DNA of 64,000 bases from Crossaster papposus (taxonomy: Eukaryota > Echinodermata > Asteroidea > Velatida > Solasteridae), in NCBI GenBank assembly GCA_037893245.1, contig JBAIAA010000453.1, positions 370,787-434,786 on the forward strand, read 5' to 3'. The notes under the pieces were generated by a model. That model was not told the DNA's origin. It searched no databases and saw nothing but the letters and a program-made list of their open reading frames with translations. This document shows, one piece after another, positions 24,171 to 37,096 of the stretch (positions within the stretch are counted from its first letter, which is position 1; every line of letters starts with the position of its first letter). A program made the translations under genes and the position numbers.

Positions 24171-27100
24171 CGTTAGAGTTAACGCCCTAGGCATTTATTT
24201 GGGGTACAGTACACAATACTACCCAGTTCTTATAGGCTAGTGTAATAAGAGTACTGCATACAAGTAGTATTTTGTAGTATTGGGTAAGGTGATAGGGTTA
24301 ATGTTTCATGGTCTTTAAAACCTCACATACTGGGGAACAATATTGGAAAATGTTCTTGTCAAATATGTCATCTACAAGCTGTTTTGAATACACAGCAGGA
24401 ATACACAGGGAGGAGGTCCACTTCTAAAGAATGCACAATCTTGTTTCTGAAGCATTATATAATTTGCTGCTTTCTTACCTTTGTATGTCAATTAGAATGT
24501 GTTGCAGCCAATTTTTGCTTAGCCTTTGTAACACATGGAGGATCTGTGAACAAAAAGGAGAAAAAAATACAAGAGAGGGTATTCAGTATTAGAAAGTATG
24601 TAACAAGTTGTAAAAAGAACCAAAAAGGTGCATGTTGTAAATGCACATAAGGAACCTTGAGTAATTTAGATTTAACTTCAAAAAGCAGGCCAGGCATATT
24701 ATGTACATCAACATAGGAGGACCATTATGATTACAAGCCTAAGCTTGTTAGCCTTGGCCGGCAGTCTACCTGAAATTGGTGAAATTTGAAGATTGGTGAA
24801 AAAGGCGTGGAAGCTTTAAGAAATGCGTCGAAGATTGCAGCAGATTGTTTTAAATGAAAAGAATTTAAAGAATCCACAGAAGAATTCGAACTAGAAGTTA
24901 GCGTTAGAGTTAGCGTTAGCGCCCTAGCGTTAGAGTTAACGCCCTAGGCATTTATTTGGGGTACAGTACACAATACTACCCAGTTCTTATAGGCTAGTGT
25001 AATAAGAGTACTGCATACAAGTAGTATTTTGTAGTATTGGGTAAGGTGATAGGGTTAATGTTTCATGGTCTTTAAAACCTCACATACTGGGGAACAATAT
25101 TGGAAAATGTTCTTGTCAAATATGTCATCTACAAGCTGTTTTGAATACACAGCAGGAATACACAGGGAGGAGGTCCACTTCTAAAGAATGCACAATCTTG
25201 TTTCTGAAGCATTATATAATTTGCTGCTTTCTTACCTTTGTATGTCAATTAGAATGTGTTGCAGCCAATTTTTGCTTAGCCTTTGTAACACTTAAAAGGT
25301 CAGGCAGTTTGTGTACATGGAGGATCTGTGAACAAAAAGGAGAAAAAAATACAAGAGAGGGTATTCAGTATTAGAAAGTATGTAACAAGTTGTAAAAAGA
25401 ACCAAAAAGGTGCATGTTGTAAATGCACATAAGGAACCTTGAGTAATTTAGATTTAACTTCAAAAAGCAGGCCAGGCATATTATGTACATCAACATAGGA
25501 GGACCATTATGATTACAAGCCTAAGCTTGTTAGCCTTGGCCGGCAGTCTACCTGAAATTGGTGAAATTTGAAGATTGGTGAAAAAGGCGTGGAAGCTTTA
25601 AGAAATGCGTCGAAGATTGCAGCAGATTGTTTTAAATGAAAAGAATTTAAAGAATCCACAGAAGAATTCGAACTAGAAGTTAGCATTAGAGTTAGCGTTA
25701 GAGTTAGCGTTAGAGTTAGCGTTAGAGTTAGCGTTAGAGTTAGCGCCCTAGCGTTAGAGTTAACGCCCTAGGCATTTATTTGGGGTACAGTACACAATAC
25801 TACCCAGTTCTTATAGGCTAGTGTAATAAGAGTACTGCATACAAGTAGTATTTTGTAGTATTGGGTAAGGTGATAGGGTTAATGTTTCATGGTCTTTAAA
25901 ACCTCACATACTGGGGAACAATATTGGAAAATGTTCTTGTCAAATATGTCATCTACAAGCTGTTTTGAATACACAGCAGGAATACACAGGGAGGAGGTCC
26001 ACTTCTAAAGAATGCACAATCTTGTTTCTGAAGCATTATATAATTTGCTGCTTTCTTACCTTTGTATGTCAATTAGAATGTGTTGCAGCCAATTTTTGCT
26101 TAGCCTTTGTAACACATGGAGGATCTGTGAACAAAAAGGAGAAAAAAATACAAGAGAGGGTATTCAGTATTAGAAAGTATGTAACAAGTTGTAAAAAGAA
26201 CCAAAAAGGTGCATGTTGTAAATGCACATAAGGAACCTTGAGTAATTTAGATTTAACTTCAAAAAGCAGGCCAGGCATATTATGTACATCAACATAGGAG
26301 GACCATTATGATTACAAGCCTAAGCTTGTTAGCCTTGGCCGGCAGTCTACCTGAAATTGGTGAAATTTGAAGATTGGTGAAAAAGGCGTGGAAGCTTTAA
26401 GAAATGCGTCGAAGATTGCAGCAGATTGTTTTAAATGAAAAGAATTTAAAGAATCCACAGAAGAATTCGAACTAGAAGTTAGCGTTAGAGTTAGCGTTAG
26501 CGCCCTAGCGTTAGAGTTAACGCCCTAGGCATTTATTTGGGGTACAGTACACAATACTACCCAGTTCTTATAGGCTAGTGTAATAAGAGTACTGCATACA
26601 AGTAGTATTTTGTAGTATTGGGTAAGGTGATAGGGTTAATGTTTCATGGTCTTTAAAACCTCACATACTGGGGAACAATATTGGAAAATGTTCTTGTCAA
26701 ATATGTCATCTACAAGCTGTTTTGAATACACAGCAGGAATACACAGGGAGGAGGTCCACTTCTAAAGAATGCACAATCTTGTTTCTGAAGCATTATATAA
26801 TTTGCTGCTTTCTTACCTTTGTATGTCAATTAGAATGTGTTGCAGCCAATTTTTGCTTAGCCTTTGTAACACATGGAGGATCTGTGAACAAAAAGGAGAA
26901 AAAAATACAAGAGAGGGTATTCAGTATTAGAAAGTATGTAACAAGTTGTAAAAAGAACCAAAAAGGTGCATGTTGTAAATGCACATAAGGAACCTTGAGT
27001 AATTTAGATTTAACTTCAAAAAGCAGGCCAGGCATATTATGTACATCAACATAGGAGGACCATTATGATTACAAGCCTAAGCTTGTTAGCCTTGGCCGGC

Positions 27101-28016
27101 AGTCTACCTGAAATTGGTGAAATTTGAAGATTGGTGAAAAAGGCGTGGAAGCTTTAAGAAATGCGTCGAAGATTGCAGCAGATTGTTTTAAATGAAAAGA
27201 ATTTAAAGAATCCACAGAAGAATTCGAACTAGAAGTTAGCGTTAGAGTTAGCGTTAGCGCCCTAGCGTTAGAGTTAACGCCCTAGGCATTTATTTGGGGT
27301 ACAGTACACAATACTACCCAGTTCTTATAGGCTAGTGTAATAAGAGTACTGCATACAAGTAGTATTTTGTAGTATTGGGTAAGGTGATAGGGTTAATGTT
27401 TCATGGTCTTTAAAACCTCACATACTGGGGAACAATATTGGAAAATGTTCTTGTCAAATATGTCATCTACAAGCTGTTTTGAATACACAGCAGGAATACA
27501 CAGGGAGGAGGTCCACTTCTAAAGAATGCACAATCTTGTTTCTGAAGCATTATATAATTTGCTGCTTTCTTACCTTTGTATGTCAATTAGAATGTGTTGC
27601 AGCCAATTTTTGCTTAGCCTTTGTAACACTTAAAAGGTCAGGCAGTTTGTGTACATGGAGGATCTGTGAACAAAAAGGAGAAAAAAATACAAGAGAGGGT
27701 ATTCAGTATTATAAAGTATGTAACAAGTTGTAAAAAGAACCAAAAAGGTGCATGTTGTAAATGCACATAAGGAACCTTGAGTAATTTAGATTTAACTTCA
27801 AAAAGCAGGCCAGGCATATTATGTACATCAACATAGGAGGACCATTATGATTACAAGCCTAAGCTTGTTAGCCTTGGCCGGCAGTCTACCTGAAATTGGT
27901 GAAATTTGAAGATTGGTGAAAAAGGCGTGGAAGCTTTAAGAAATGCGTCGAAGATTGCAGCAGATTGTTTTAAATGAAAAGAATTTAAAGAATCCACAGA
28001 AGAATTCGAACTAGAA

Positions 28017-28154
28017 GTTAGCATTAGAGTTAGCGTTAGAGTTAGCGTTAGAGTTAGCGTTAGAGTTAGCGTTAGAGTTAGCGTTAGAGTTAGCGTTAGA
28101 GTTAGCGTTAGAGTTAGCGTTAGAGTTAGCGTTAGAGTTAGCGTTAGAGTTAGC
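28017..28154 (+). repeat. Longest TTAGAG/TTAGCG tail of the monomer array (23 hexamers)
   Basis: The run is 138 bp of GTTAGC/GTTAGA hexamers in strict alternation, with the usual ATTAGA variant in second place, ending at GCCCTAG. It explains the 896 bp spacing of this L monomer. Both hexamers are one-base variants of the telomere unit TTAGGG. No perfect TTAGGG is in the run. Confidence 0.9.
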
Positions 28155-31100
28155 GCCCTAGCGTTAGAGTTAACGCCCTAGGCATTTATTTGGGGTACAG
28201 TACACAATACTACCCAGTTCTTATAGGCTAGTGTAATAAGAGTACTGCATACAAGTAGTATTTTGTAGTATTGGGTAAGGTGATAGGGTTAATGTTTCAT
28301 GGTCTTTAAAACCTCACATACTGGGGAACAATATTGGAAAATGTTCTTGTCAAATATGTCATCTACAAGCTGTTTTGAATACACAGCAGGAATACACAGG
28401 GAGGAGGTCCACTTCTAAAGAATGCACAATCTTGTTTCTGAAGCATTATATAATTTGCTGCTTTCTTACCTTTGTATGTCAATTAGAATGTGTTGCAGCC
28501 AATTTTTGCTTAGCCTTTGTAACACATGGAGGATCTGTGAACAAAAAGGAGAAAAAAATACAAGAGAGGGTATTCAGTATTAGAAAGTATGTAACAAGTT
28601 GTAAAAAGAACCAAAAAGGTGCATGTTGTAAATGCACATAAGGAACCTTGAGTAATTTAGATTTAACTTCAAAAAGCAGGCCAGGCATATTATGTACATC
28701 AACATAGGAGGACCATTATGATTACAAGCCTAAGCTTGTTAGCCTTGGCCGGCAGTCTACCTGAAATTGGTGAAATTTGAAGATTGGTGAAAAAGGCGTG
28801 GAAGCTTTAAGAAATGCGTCGAAGATTGCAGCAGATTGTTTTAAATGAAAAGAATTTAAAGAATCCACAGAAGAATTCGAACTAGAAGTTAGCATTAGAG
28901 TTAGCGTTAGAGTTAGCGTTAGAGTTAGCGTTAGAGTTAGCGTTAGAGTTAGCGTTAGAGTTAGCGTTAGAGTTAGCGTTAGAGTTAGCGTTAGAATTAG
29001 CGCCCTAGCGTTAGAGTTAACGCCCTAGGCATTTATTTGGGGTACAGTACACAATACTACCCAGTTCTTATAGGCTAGTGTAATAAGAGTACTGCATACA
29101 AGTAGTATTTTGTAGTATTGGGTAAGGTGATAGGGTTAATGTTTCATGGTCTTTAAAACCTCACATACTGGGGAACAATATTGGAAAATGTTCTTGTCAA
29201 ATATGTCATCTACAAGCTGTTTTGAATACACAGCAGGAATACACAGGGAGGAGGTCCACTTCTAAAGAATGCACAATCTTGTTTCTGAAGCATTATATAA
29301 TTTGCTGCTTTCTTACCTTTGTATGTCAATTAGAATGTGTTGCAGCCAATTTTTGCCTAGCCTTTGTAACACTTAAAAGGTCAGGCAGTTTGTGTACATG
29401 GAGGATCTGTGAACAAAAAGGAGAAAAAAATACAAGAGAAGGTATTCAGTATTAGAAAGTATGTAACAAGTTGTAAAAAGAACCAAAAAGGTGCATGTTG
29501 TAAATGCACATAAGGAACCTTGAGTAATTTAGATTTAACTTCAAAAAGCAGGCCAGGCATATTATGTACATCAACATAGGAGGACCATTATGATTACAAG
29601 CCTAAGCTTGTTAGCCTTGGCCGGCAGTCTACCTGAAATTGGTGAAATTTGAAGATTGGTGAAAAAGGCGTGGAAGCTTTAAGAAATGCGTCGAAGATTG
29701 CAGCAGATTGTTTTAAATGAAAAGAATTTAAAGAATCCACAGAAGAATTCGAACTAGAAGTTAGCATTAGAGTTAGCGTTAGAGTTAGAGTTAGCGTTAG
29801 AGTTAGCGTTAGAGTTAGCGTTAGAGTTAGCGTTAGAGTTAGCGCCCTAGCGTTAGAGTTAACGCCCTAGGCATTTATTTGGGGTACAGTACACAATACT
29901 ACCCAGTTCTTATAGGCTAGTGTAATAAGAGTACTGCATACAAGTAGTATTTTGTAGTATTGGGTAAGGTGATAGGGTTAATGTTTCATGGTCTTTAAAA
30001 CCTCACATACTGGGGAACAATATTGGAAAATGTTCTTGTCAAATATGTCATCTACAAGCTGTTTTGAATACACAGCAGGAATACACAGGGAGGAGGTCCA
30101 CTTCTAAAGAATGCACAATCTTGTTTCTGAAGCATTATATAATTTGCTGCTTTCTTACCTTTGTATGTCAATTAGAATGTGTTGCAGCCAATTTTTGCTT
30201 AGCCTTTGTAACACATGGAGGATCTGTGAACAAAAAGGAGAAACAAATACAAGAGAGGGTATTCAGTATTAGAAAGTATGTAACAAGTTGTAAAAAGAAC
30301 CAAAAAGGTGCATGTTGTAAATGCACATAAGGAACCTTGAGTAATTTAGATTTAACTTCAAAAAGCAGGCCAGGCATATTATGTACATCAACATAGGAGG
30401 ACCATTATGATTACAAGCCTAAGCTTGTTAGCCTTGGCCGGCAGTCTACCTGAAATTGGTGAAATTTGAAGATTGGTGAAAAAGGCGTGGAAGCTTTAAG
30501 AAATGCGTCGAAGATTGCAGCAGATTGTTTTAAATGAAAAGAATTTAAAGAATCCACAGAAGAATTTGAACTAGAAGTTAGCGTTAGAGTTAGCGTTAGC
30601 GCCCTAGCGTTAGAGTTAACGCCCTAGGCATTTATTTGGGGTACAGTACACAATACTACCCAGTTCTTATAGGCTAGTGTAATAAGAGTACTGCATACAA
30701 GTAGTATTTTGTAGTATTGGGTAAGGTGATAGGGTTAATGTTTCATGGTCTTTAAAACCTCACATACTGGGGAACAATATTGGAAAATGTTCTTGTCAAA
30801 TATGTCATCTACAAGCTGTTTTGAATACACAGCAGGAATACACAGGGAGGAGGTCCACTTCTAAAGAATGCACAATCTTGTTTCTAAAGCATTATATAAT
30901 TTGCTGCTTTCTTACCTTTGTATGTCAATTAGAATGTGTTGCAGCCAATTTTTGCTTAGCCTTTGTAACACTTAAAAGGTCAGGCAGTTTGTGTACATGG
31001 AGGATCTGTGAACAAAAAGGAGAAAAAAATACAAGAGAGGGTATTCAGTATTATAAAGTATGTAACAAGTTGTAAAAAGAACCAAAAAGGTGCATGTTGT

Positions 31101-32314
31101 AAATGCACATAAGGAACCTTGAGTAATTTAGATTTAACTTCAAAAAGCAGGCCAGGCATATTATGTACATCAACATAGGAGGACCATTATGATTACAAGC
31201 CTAAGCTTGTTAGCCTTGGCCGGCAGTCTACCTGAAATTGGTGAAATTTGAAGATTGGTGAAAAAGGCGTGGAAGCTTTAAGAAATGCGTCGAAGATTGC
31301 AGCAGATTGTTTTAAATGAAAAGAATTTAAAGAATCCACAGAAGAATTCGAACTAGAAGTTAGCATTAGAGTTAGCGTTAGAGTTAGCGTTAGAGTTAGC
31401 GTTAGAGTTAGCGTTAGAGTTAGCGTTAGAGTTAGCGTTAGAGTTAGCGTTAGAGTTAGCGCCCTAGCGTTAGAGTTAACGCCCTAGGCATTTATTTGGG
31501 GTACAGTACACAATACTACCCAGTTCTTATAGGCTAGTGTAATAAGAGTACTGCATACAAGTAGTATTTTGTAGTATTGGGTAAGGTGATAGGGTTAATG
31601 TTTCATGGTCTTTAAAACCTCACATACTGGGGAACAATATTGGAAAATGTTCTTGTCAAATATGTCATCTACAAGCTGTTTTGAATACACAGCAGGAATA
31701 CACAGGGAGGAGGTCCACTTCTAAAAAATGCACAATCTTGTTTCTGAAGCATTATATAATTTGCTGCTTTCTTACCTTTGTATGTCAATTAGAATGTGTT
31801 GCAGCCAATTTTTGCTTAGCCTTTGTAACACATGGAGGATCTGTGAACAAAAAGGAGAAAAAAATACAAGAGAGGGTATTCAGTATTAGAAAGTATGTAA
31901 CAAGTTGTAAAAAGAACCAAAAAGGTGCATGTTGTAAATGCACATAAGGAACCTTGAGTAATTTAGATTTAACTTCAAAAAGCAGGCCAGGCATATTATG
32001 TACATCAACATAGGAGGACCATTATGATTACAAGCCTAAGCTTGTTAGCCTTGGCCGGCAGTCTACCTGAAATTGGTGAAATTTGAAGATTGGTGAAAAA
32101 GGCGTGGAAGCTTTAAGAAATGCGTCGAAGATTGCAGCAGATTGTTTTAAATGAAAAGAATTTAAAGAATCCACAGAAGAATTCGAACTAGAAGTTAGCA
32201 TTAGAGTTAGCGTTAGAGTTAGCGTTAGAGTTAGCGTTAGAGTTAGCGTTAGAGTTAGCGTTAGAGTTAGCGTTAGAGTTAGCGTTAGAGTTAGCGTTAG
32301 AATTAGCGCCCTAG

Positions 32315-32984
32315 CGTTAGAGTTAACGCCCTAGGCATTTATTTGGGGTACAGTACACAATACTACCCAGTGTAATAAGAGTACTGCATACAAGTAGTAT
32401 TTTGTAGTATTGGGTAAGGTGATAGGGTTAATGTTTCATGGTCTTTAAAACCTCACATACTGGGGAACAATATTGGAAAATGTTCTTGTCAAATATGTCA
32501 TCTACAAGCTGTTTTGAATACACAGCAGGAATACACAGGGAGGAGGTCCACTTCTAAAGAATGCACAATCTTGTTTCTGAAGCATTATATAATTTGCTGC
32601 TTTCTTACCTTTGTATGTCAATTAGAATGTGTTGCAGCCAATTTTTGCCTAGCCTTTGTAACACTTAAAAGGTCAGGCAGTTTGTGTACATGGAGGATCT
32701 GTGAACAAAAAGGAGAAAAAAATACAAGAGAAGGTATTCAGTATTAGAAAGTATGTAACAAGTTGTAAAAAGAACCAAAAAGGTGCATGTTGTAAATGCA
32801 CATAAGGAACCTTGAGTAATTTAGATTTAACTTCAAAAAGCAGGCCAGGCATATTATGTACATCAACATAGGAGGACCATTATGATTACAAGCCTAAGCA
32901 TTAGAGTTAGCGTTAGAGTTAGAGTTAGCGTTAGAGTTAGCGTTAGAGTTAGCGTTAGAGTTAGCGTTAGAGTTAGCGCCCTAG
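32315..32984 (+). repeat. Truncated L monomer with two internal deletions
   Basis: Near 32370 the core reads CTACCCAGTGTAATAAG, lacking 14 bp (TTCTTATAGGCTAG) present in all other cores. Near 32899 it jumps from CCTAAGC straight to ATTAGAG, removing about 158 bp including the CCTTGGCCGGCAG and GAATTCGAACTAG parts. Both junctions fall at short direct repeats (AG; AGC). Adding 158 bp back to the 684 bp spacing gives 842, exactly the length of the GCCTAGCC-type L monomers, and this monomer carries that GCCTAGCC variant. Confidence 0.9.
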
Positions 32985-35900
32985 CGTTAGAGTTAACGCC
33001 CTAGGCATTTATTTGGGGTACAGTACACAATACTACCCAGTTCTTATAGGCTAGTGTAATAAGAGTACTGCATACAAGTAGTATTTTGTAGTATTGGGTA
33101 AGGTGATAGGGTTAATGTTTCATGGTCTTTAAAACCTCACATACTGGGGAACAATATTGGAAAATGTTCTTGTCAAATATGTCATCTACAAGCTGTTTTG
33201 AATACACAGCAGGAATACACAGGGAGGAGGTCCACTTCTAAAGAATGCACAATCTTGTTTCTGAAGCATTATATAATTTGCTGCTTTCTTACCTTTGTAT
33301 GTCAATTAGAATGTGTTGCAGCCAATTTTTGCTTAGCCTTTGTAACACATGGAGGATCTGTGAACAAAAAGGAGAAACAAATACAAGAGAGGGTATTCAG
33401 TATTAGAAAGTATGTAACAAGTTGTAAAAAGAACCAAAAAGGTGCATGTTGTAAATGCACATAAGGAACCTTGAGTAATTTAGATTTAACTTCAAAAAGC
33501 AGGCCAGGCATATTATGTACATCAACATAGGAGGACCATTATGATTACAAGCCTAAGCTTGTTAGCCTTGGCCGGCAGTCTACCTGAAATTGGTGAAATT
33601 TGAAGATTGGTGAAAAAGGCGTGGAAGCTTTAAGAAATGCGTCGAAGATTGCAGCAGATTGTTTTAAATGAAAAGAATTTAAAGAATCCACAGAAGAATT
33701 CGAACTAGAAGTTAGCGTTAGAGTTAGCGTTAGCGCCCTAGCGTTAGAGTTAACGCCCTAGGCATTTATTTGGGGTACAGTACACAATACTACCCAGTTC
33801 TTATAGGCTAGTGTAATAAGAGTACTGCATACAAGTAGTATTTTGTAGTATTGGGTAAGGTGATAGGGTTAATGTTTCATGGTCTTTAAAACCTCACATA
33901 CTGGGGAACAATATTGGAAAATGTTCTTGTCAAATATGTCATCTACAAGCTGTTTTGAATACACAGCAGGAATACACAGGGAGGAGGTCCACTTCTAAAG
34001 AATGCACAATCTTGTTTCTGAAGCATTATATAATTTGCTGCTTTCTTACCTTTGTATGTCAATTAGAATGTGTTGCAGCCAATTTTTGCTTAGCCTTTGT
34101 AACACTTAAAAGGTCAGGCAGTTTGTGTACATGGAGGATCTGTGAACAAAAAGGAGAAAAAAATACAAGAGAGGGTATTCAGTATTAGAAAGTATGTAAC
34201 AAGTTGTAAAAAGAACCAAAAAGGTGCATGTTGTAAATGCACATAAGGAACCTTGAGTAATTTAGATTTAACTTCAAAAAGCAGGCCAGGCATATTATGT
34301 ACATCAACATAGGAGGACCATTATGATTACAAGCCTAAGCTTGTTAGCCTTGGCCGGCAGTCTACCTGAAATTGGTGAAATTTGAAGATTGGTGAAAAAG
34401 GCGTGGAAGCTTTAAGAAATGCGTCGAAGATTGCAGCAGATTGTTTTAAATGAAAAGAATTTAAAGAATCCACAGAAGAATTCGAACTAGAAGTTAGCAT
34501 TAGAGTTAGCGTTAGAGTTAGCGTTAGAGTTAGCGTTAGAGTTAGCGTTAGAGTTAGCGTTAGAGTTAGCGCCCTAGCGTTAGAGTTAACGCCCTAGGCA
34601 TTTATTTGGGGTACAGTACACAATACTACCCAGTTCTTATAGGCTAGTGTAATAAGAGTACTGCATACAAGTAGTATTTTGTAGTATTGGGTAAGGTGAT
34701 AGGGTTAATGTTTCATGGTCTTTAAAACCTCACATACTGGGGAACAATATTGGAAAATGTTCTTGTCAAATATGTCATCTACAAGCTGTTTTGAATACAC
34801 AGCAGGAATACACAGGGAGGAGGTCCACTTCTAAAGAATGCACAATCTTGTTTCTGAAGCATTATATAATTTGCTGCTTTCTTACCTTTGTATGTCAATT
34901 AGAATGTGTTGCAGCCAATTTTTGCTTAGCCTTTGTAACACATGGAGGATCTGTGAACAAAAAGGAGAAAAAAATACAAGAGAGGGTATTTAGTATTAGA
35001 AAGTATGTAACAAGTTGTAAAAAGAACCAAAAAGGTGCATGTTGTAAATGCACATAAGGAACCTTGAGTAATTTAGATTTAACTTCAAAAAGCAGGCCAG
35101 GCATATTATGTACATCAACATAGGAGGACCATTATGATTACAAGCCTAAGCTTGTTAGCCTTGGCCGGCAGTCTACCTGAAATTGGTGAAATTTGAAGAT
35201 TGGTGAAAAAGGCGTGGAAGCTTTAAGAAATGCGTCGAAGATTGCAGCAGATTGTTTTAAATGAAAAGAATTTAAAGAATCCACAGAAGAATTCGAACTA
35301 GAAGTTAGCATTAGAGTTAGCGTTAGAGTTAGCATTAGAGTTAGCGTTAGAGTTAGCGTTAGAGTTAGCGTTAGAGTTAGCGTTAGAGTTAGCGTTAGAG
35401 TTAGCGTTAGAGTTAGCGTTAGAGTTAGCGCCCTAGCGTTAGAGTTAACGCCCTAGGCATTTATTTGGGGTACAGTACACAATACTACCCAGTTCTTATA
35501 GGCTAGTGTAATAAGAGTACTGCATACAAGTAGTATTTTGTAGTATTGGGTAAGGTGATAGGGTTAATGTTTCATGGTCTTTAAAACCTCACATACTGGG
35601 GAACAATATTGGAAAATGTTCTTGTCAAATATGTCATCTACAAGCTGTTTTGAATACACAGCAGGAATACACAGGGAGGAGGTCCACTTCTAAAGAATGC
35701 ACAATCTTGTTTCTGAAGCATTATATAATTTGCTGCTTTCTTACCTTTGTATGTCAATTAGAATGTGTTGCAGCCAATTTTTGCCTAGCCTTTGTAACAC
35801 TTAAAAGGTCAGGCAGTTTGTGTACATGGAGGATCTGTGAACAAAAAGGAGAAAAAAATACAAGAGAAGGTATTCAGTATTAGAAAGTATGTAACAAGTT

Positions 35901-37096
35901 GTAAAAAGAACCAAAAAGGTGCATGTTGTAAATGCACATAAGGAACCTTGAGTAATTTAGATTTAACTTCAAAAAGCAGGCCAGGCATATTATGTACATC
36001 AACATAGGAGGACCATTATGATTACAAGCCTAAGCTTGTTAGCCTTGGCCGGCAGTCTACCTGAAATTGGTGAAATTTGAAGATTGGTGAAAAAGGCGTG
36101 GAAGCTTTAAGAAATGCGTCGAAGATTGCAGCAGATTGTTTTAAATGAAAAGAATTTAAAGAATCCACAGAAGAATTCGAACTAGAAGTTAGCATTAGAG
36201 TTAGCGTTAGAGTTAGCGTTAGAGTTAGCGTTAGAGTTAGCGTTAGAGTTAGCGTGAGAGTTAGCGCCCTAGCGTTAGAGTTAACGCCCTAGGCATTTAT
36301 TTGGGGTACAGTACACAATACTACCCAGTTCTTATAGGCTAGTGTAATAAGAGTACTGCATACAAGTAGTATTTTGTAGTATTGGGTAAGGTGATAGGGT
36401 TAATGTTTCATGGTCTTTAAAACCTCACATACTGGGGAACAATATTGGAAAATGTTCTTGTCAAATATGTCATCTACAAGCTGTTTTGAATACACAGCAG
36501 GAATACACAGGGAGGAGGTCCACTTCTAAAGAATGCACAATCTTGTTTCTGAAGCATTATATAATTTGCTGCTTTCTTACCTTTGTATGTCAATTAGAAT
36601 GTGTTGCAGCCAATTTTTGCTTAGCCTTTGTAACACTTAAAAGGTCAGGCAGTTTGTGTACATGGAGGATCTGTGAACAAAAAGGAGAAAAAAATACAAG
36701 AGAAGGTATTCAGTATTAGAAAGTATGTAACAAGTTGTAAAAAGAACCAAAAAGGTGCATGTTGTAAATGCACATAAGGAACCTTGAGTAATTTAGATTT
36801 AACTTCAAAAAGCAGGCCAGGCATATTATGTACATCAACATAGGAGGACCATTATGATTACAAGCCTAAGCTTGTTAGCCTTGGCCGGCAGTCTACCTGA
36901 AATTGGTGAAATTTGAAGATTGGTGAAAAAGGCGTGGAAGCTTTAAGAAATGCGTCGAAGATTGCAGCAGATTGTTATACATGAAAAGAATTTAAAGAAT
37001 CCACAGAAGAATTCGAACTAGAAGTTAGCATTAGAGTTAGCGTTAGAGTTAGCGTTAGAGTTAGCGTTAGAGTTAGCGTTAGAGTTAGCGCCCTAG

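Larger units (their letters stand above)
21694..37096 (+). repeat. Satellite segment III: mixed order with a partial third copy of the hexamer block
   Basis: Anchors are at 21907 S, 22754 L, 23536 L, 24384 S, 25141 L, 25965 S, 26722 S, 27479 L, 28375 S, 29222 L, 30064 S, 30821 L, 31681 S, 32514 L, 33198 S, 33955 L, 34791 S, 35650 L and 36486 L. The stretch 28162-31467 (S 847, L 842, S 757, L 860) repeats four slots of the 5007 bp block with the same diagnostic variants, so it is a partial third copy. The monomer at 27479 has the longest tail. The one at 32514 is truncated and is listed separately. Confidence 0.88.
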
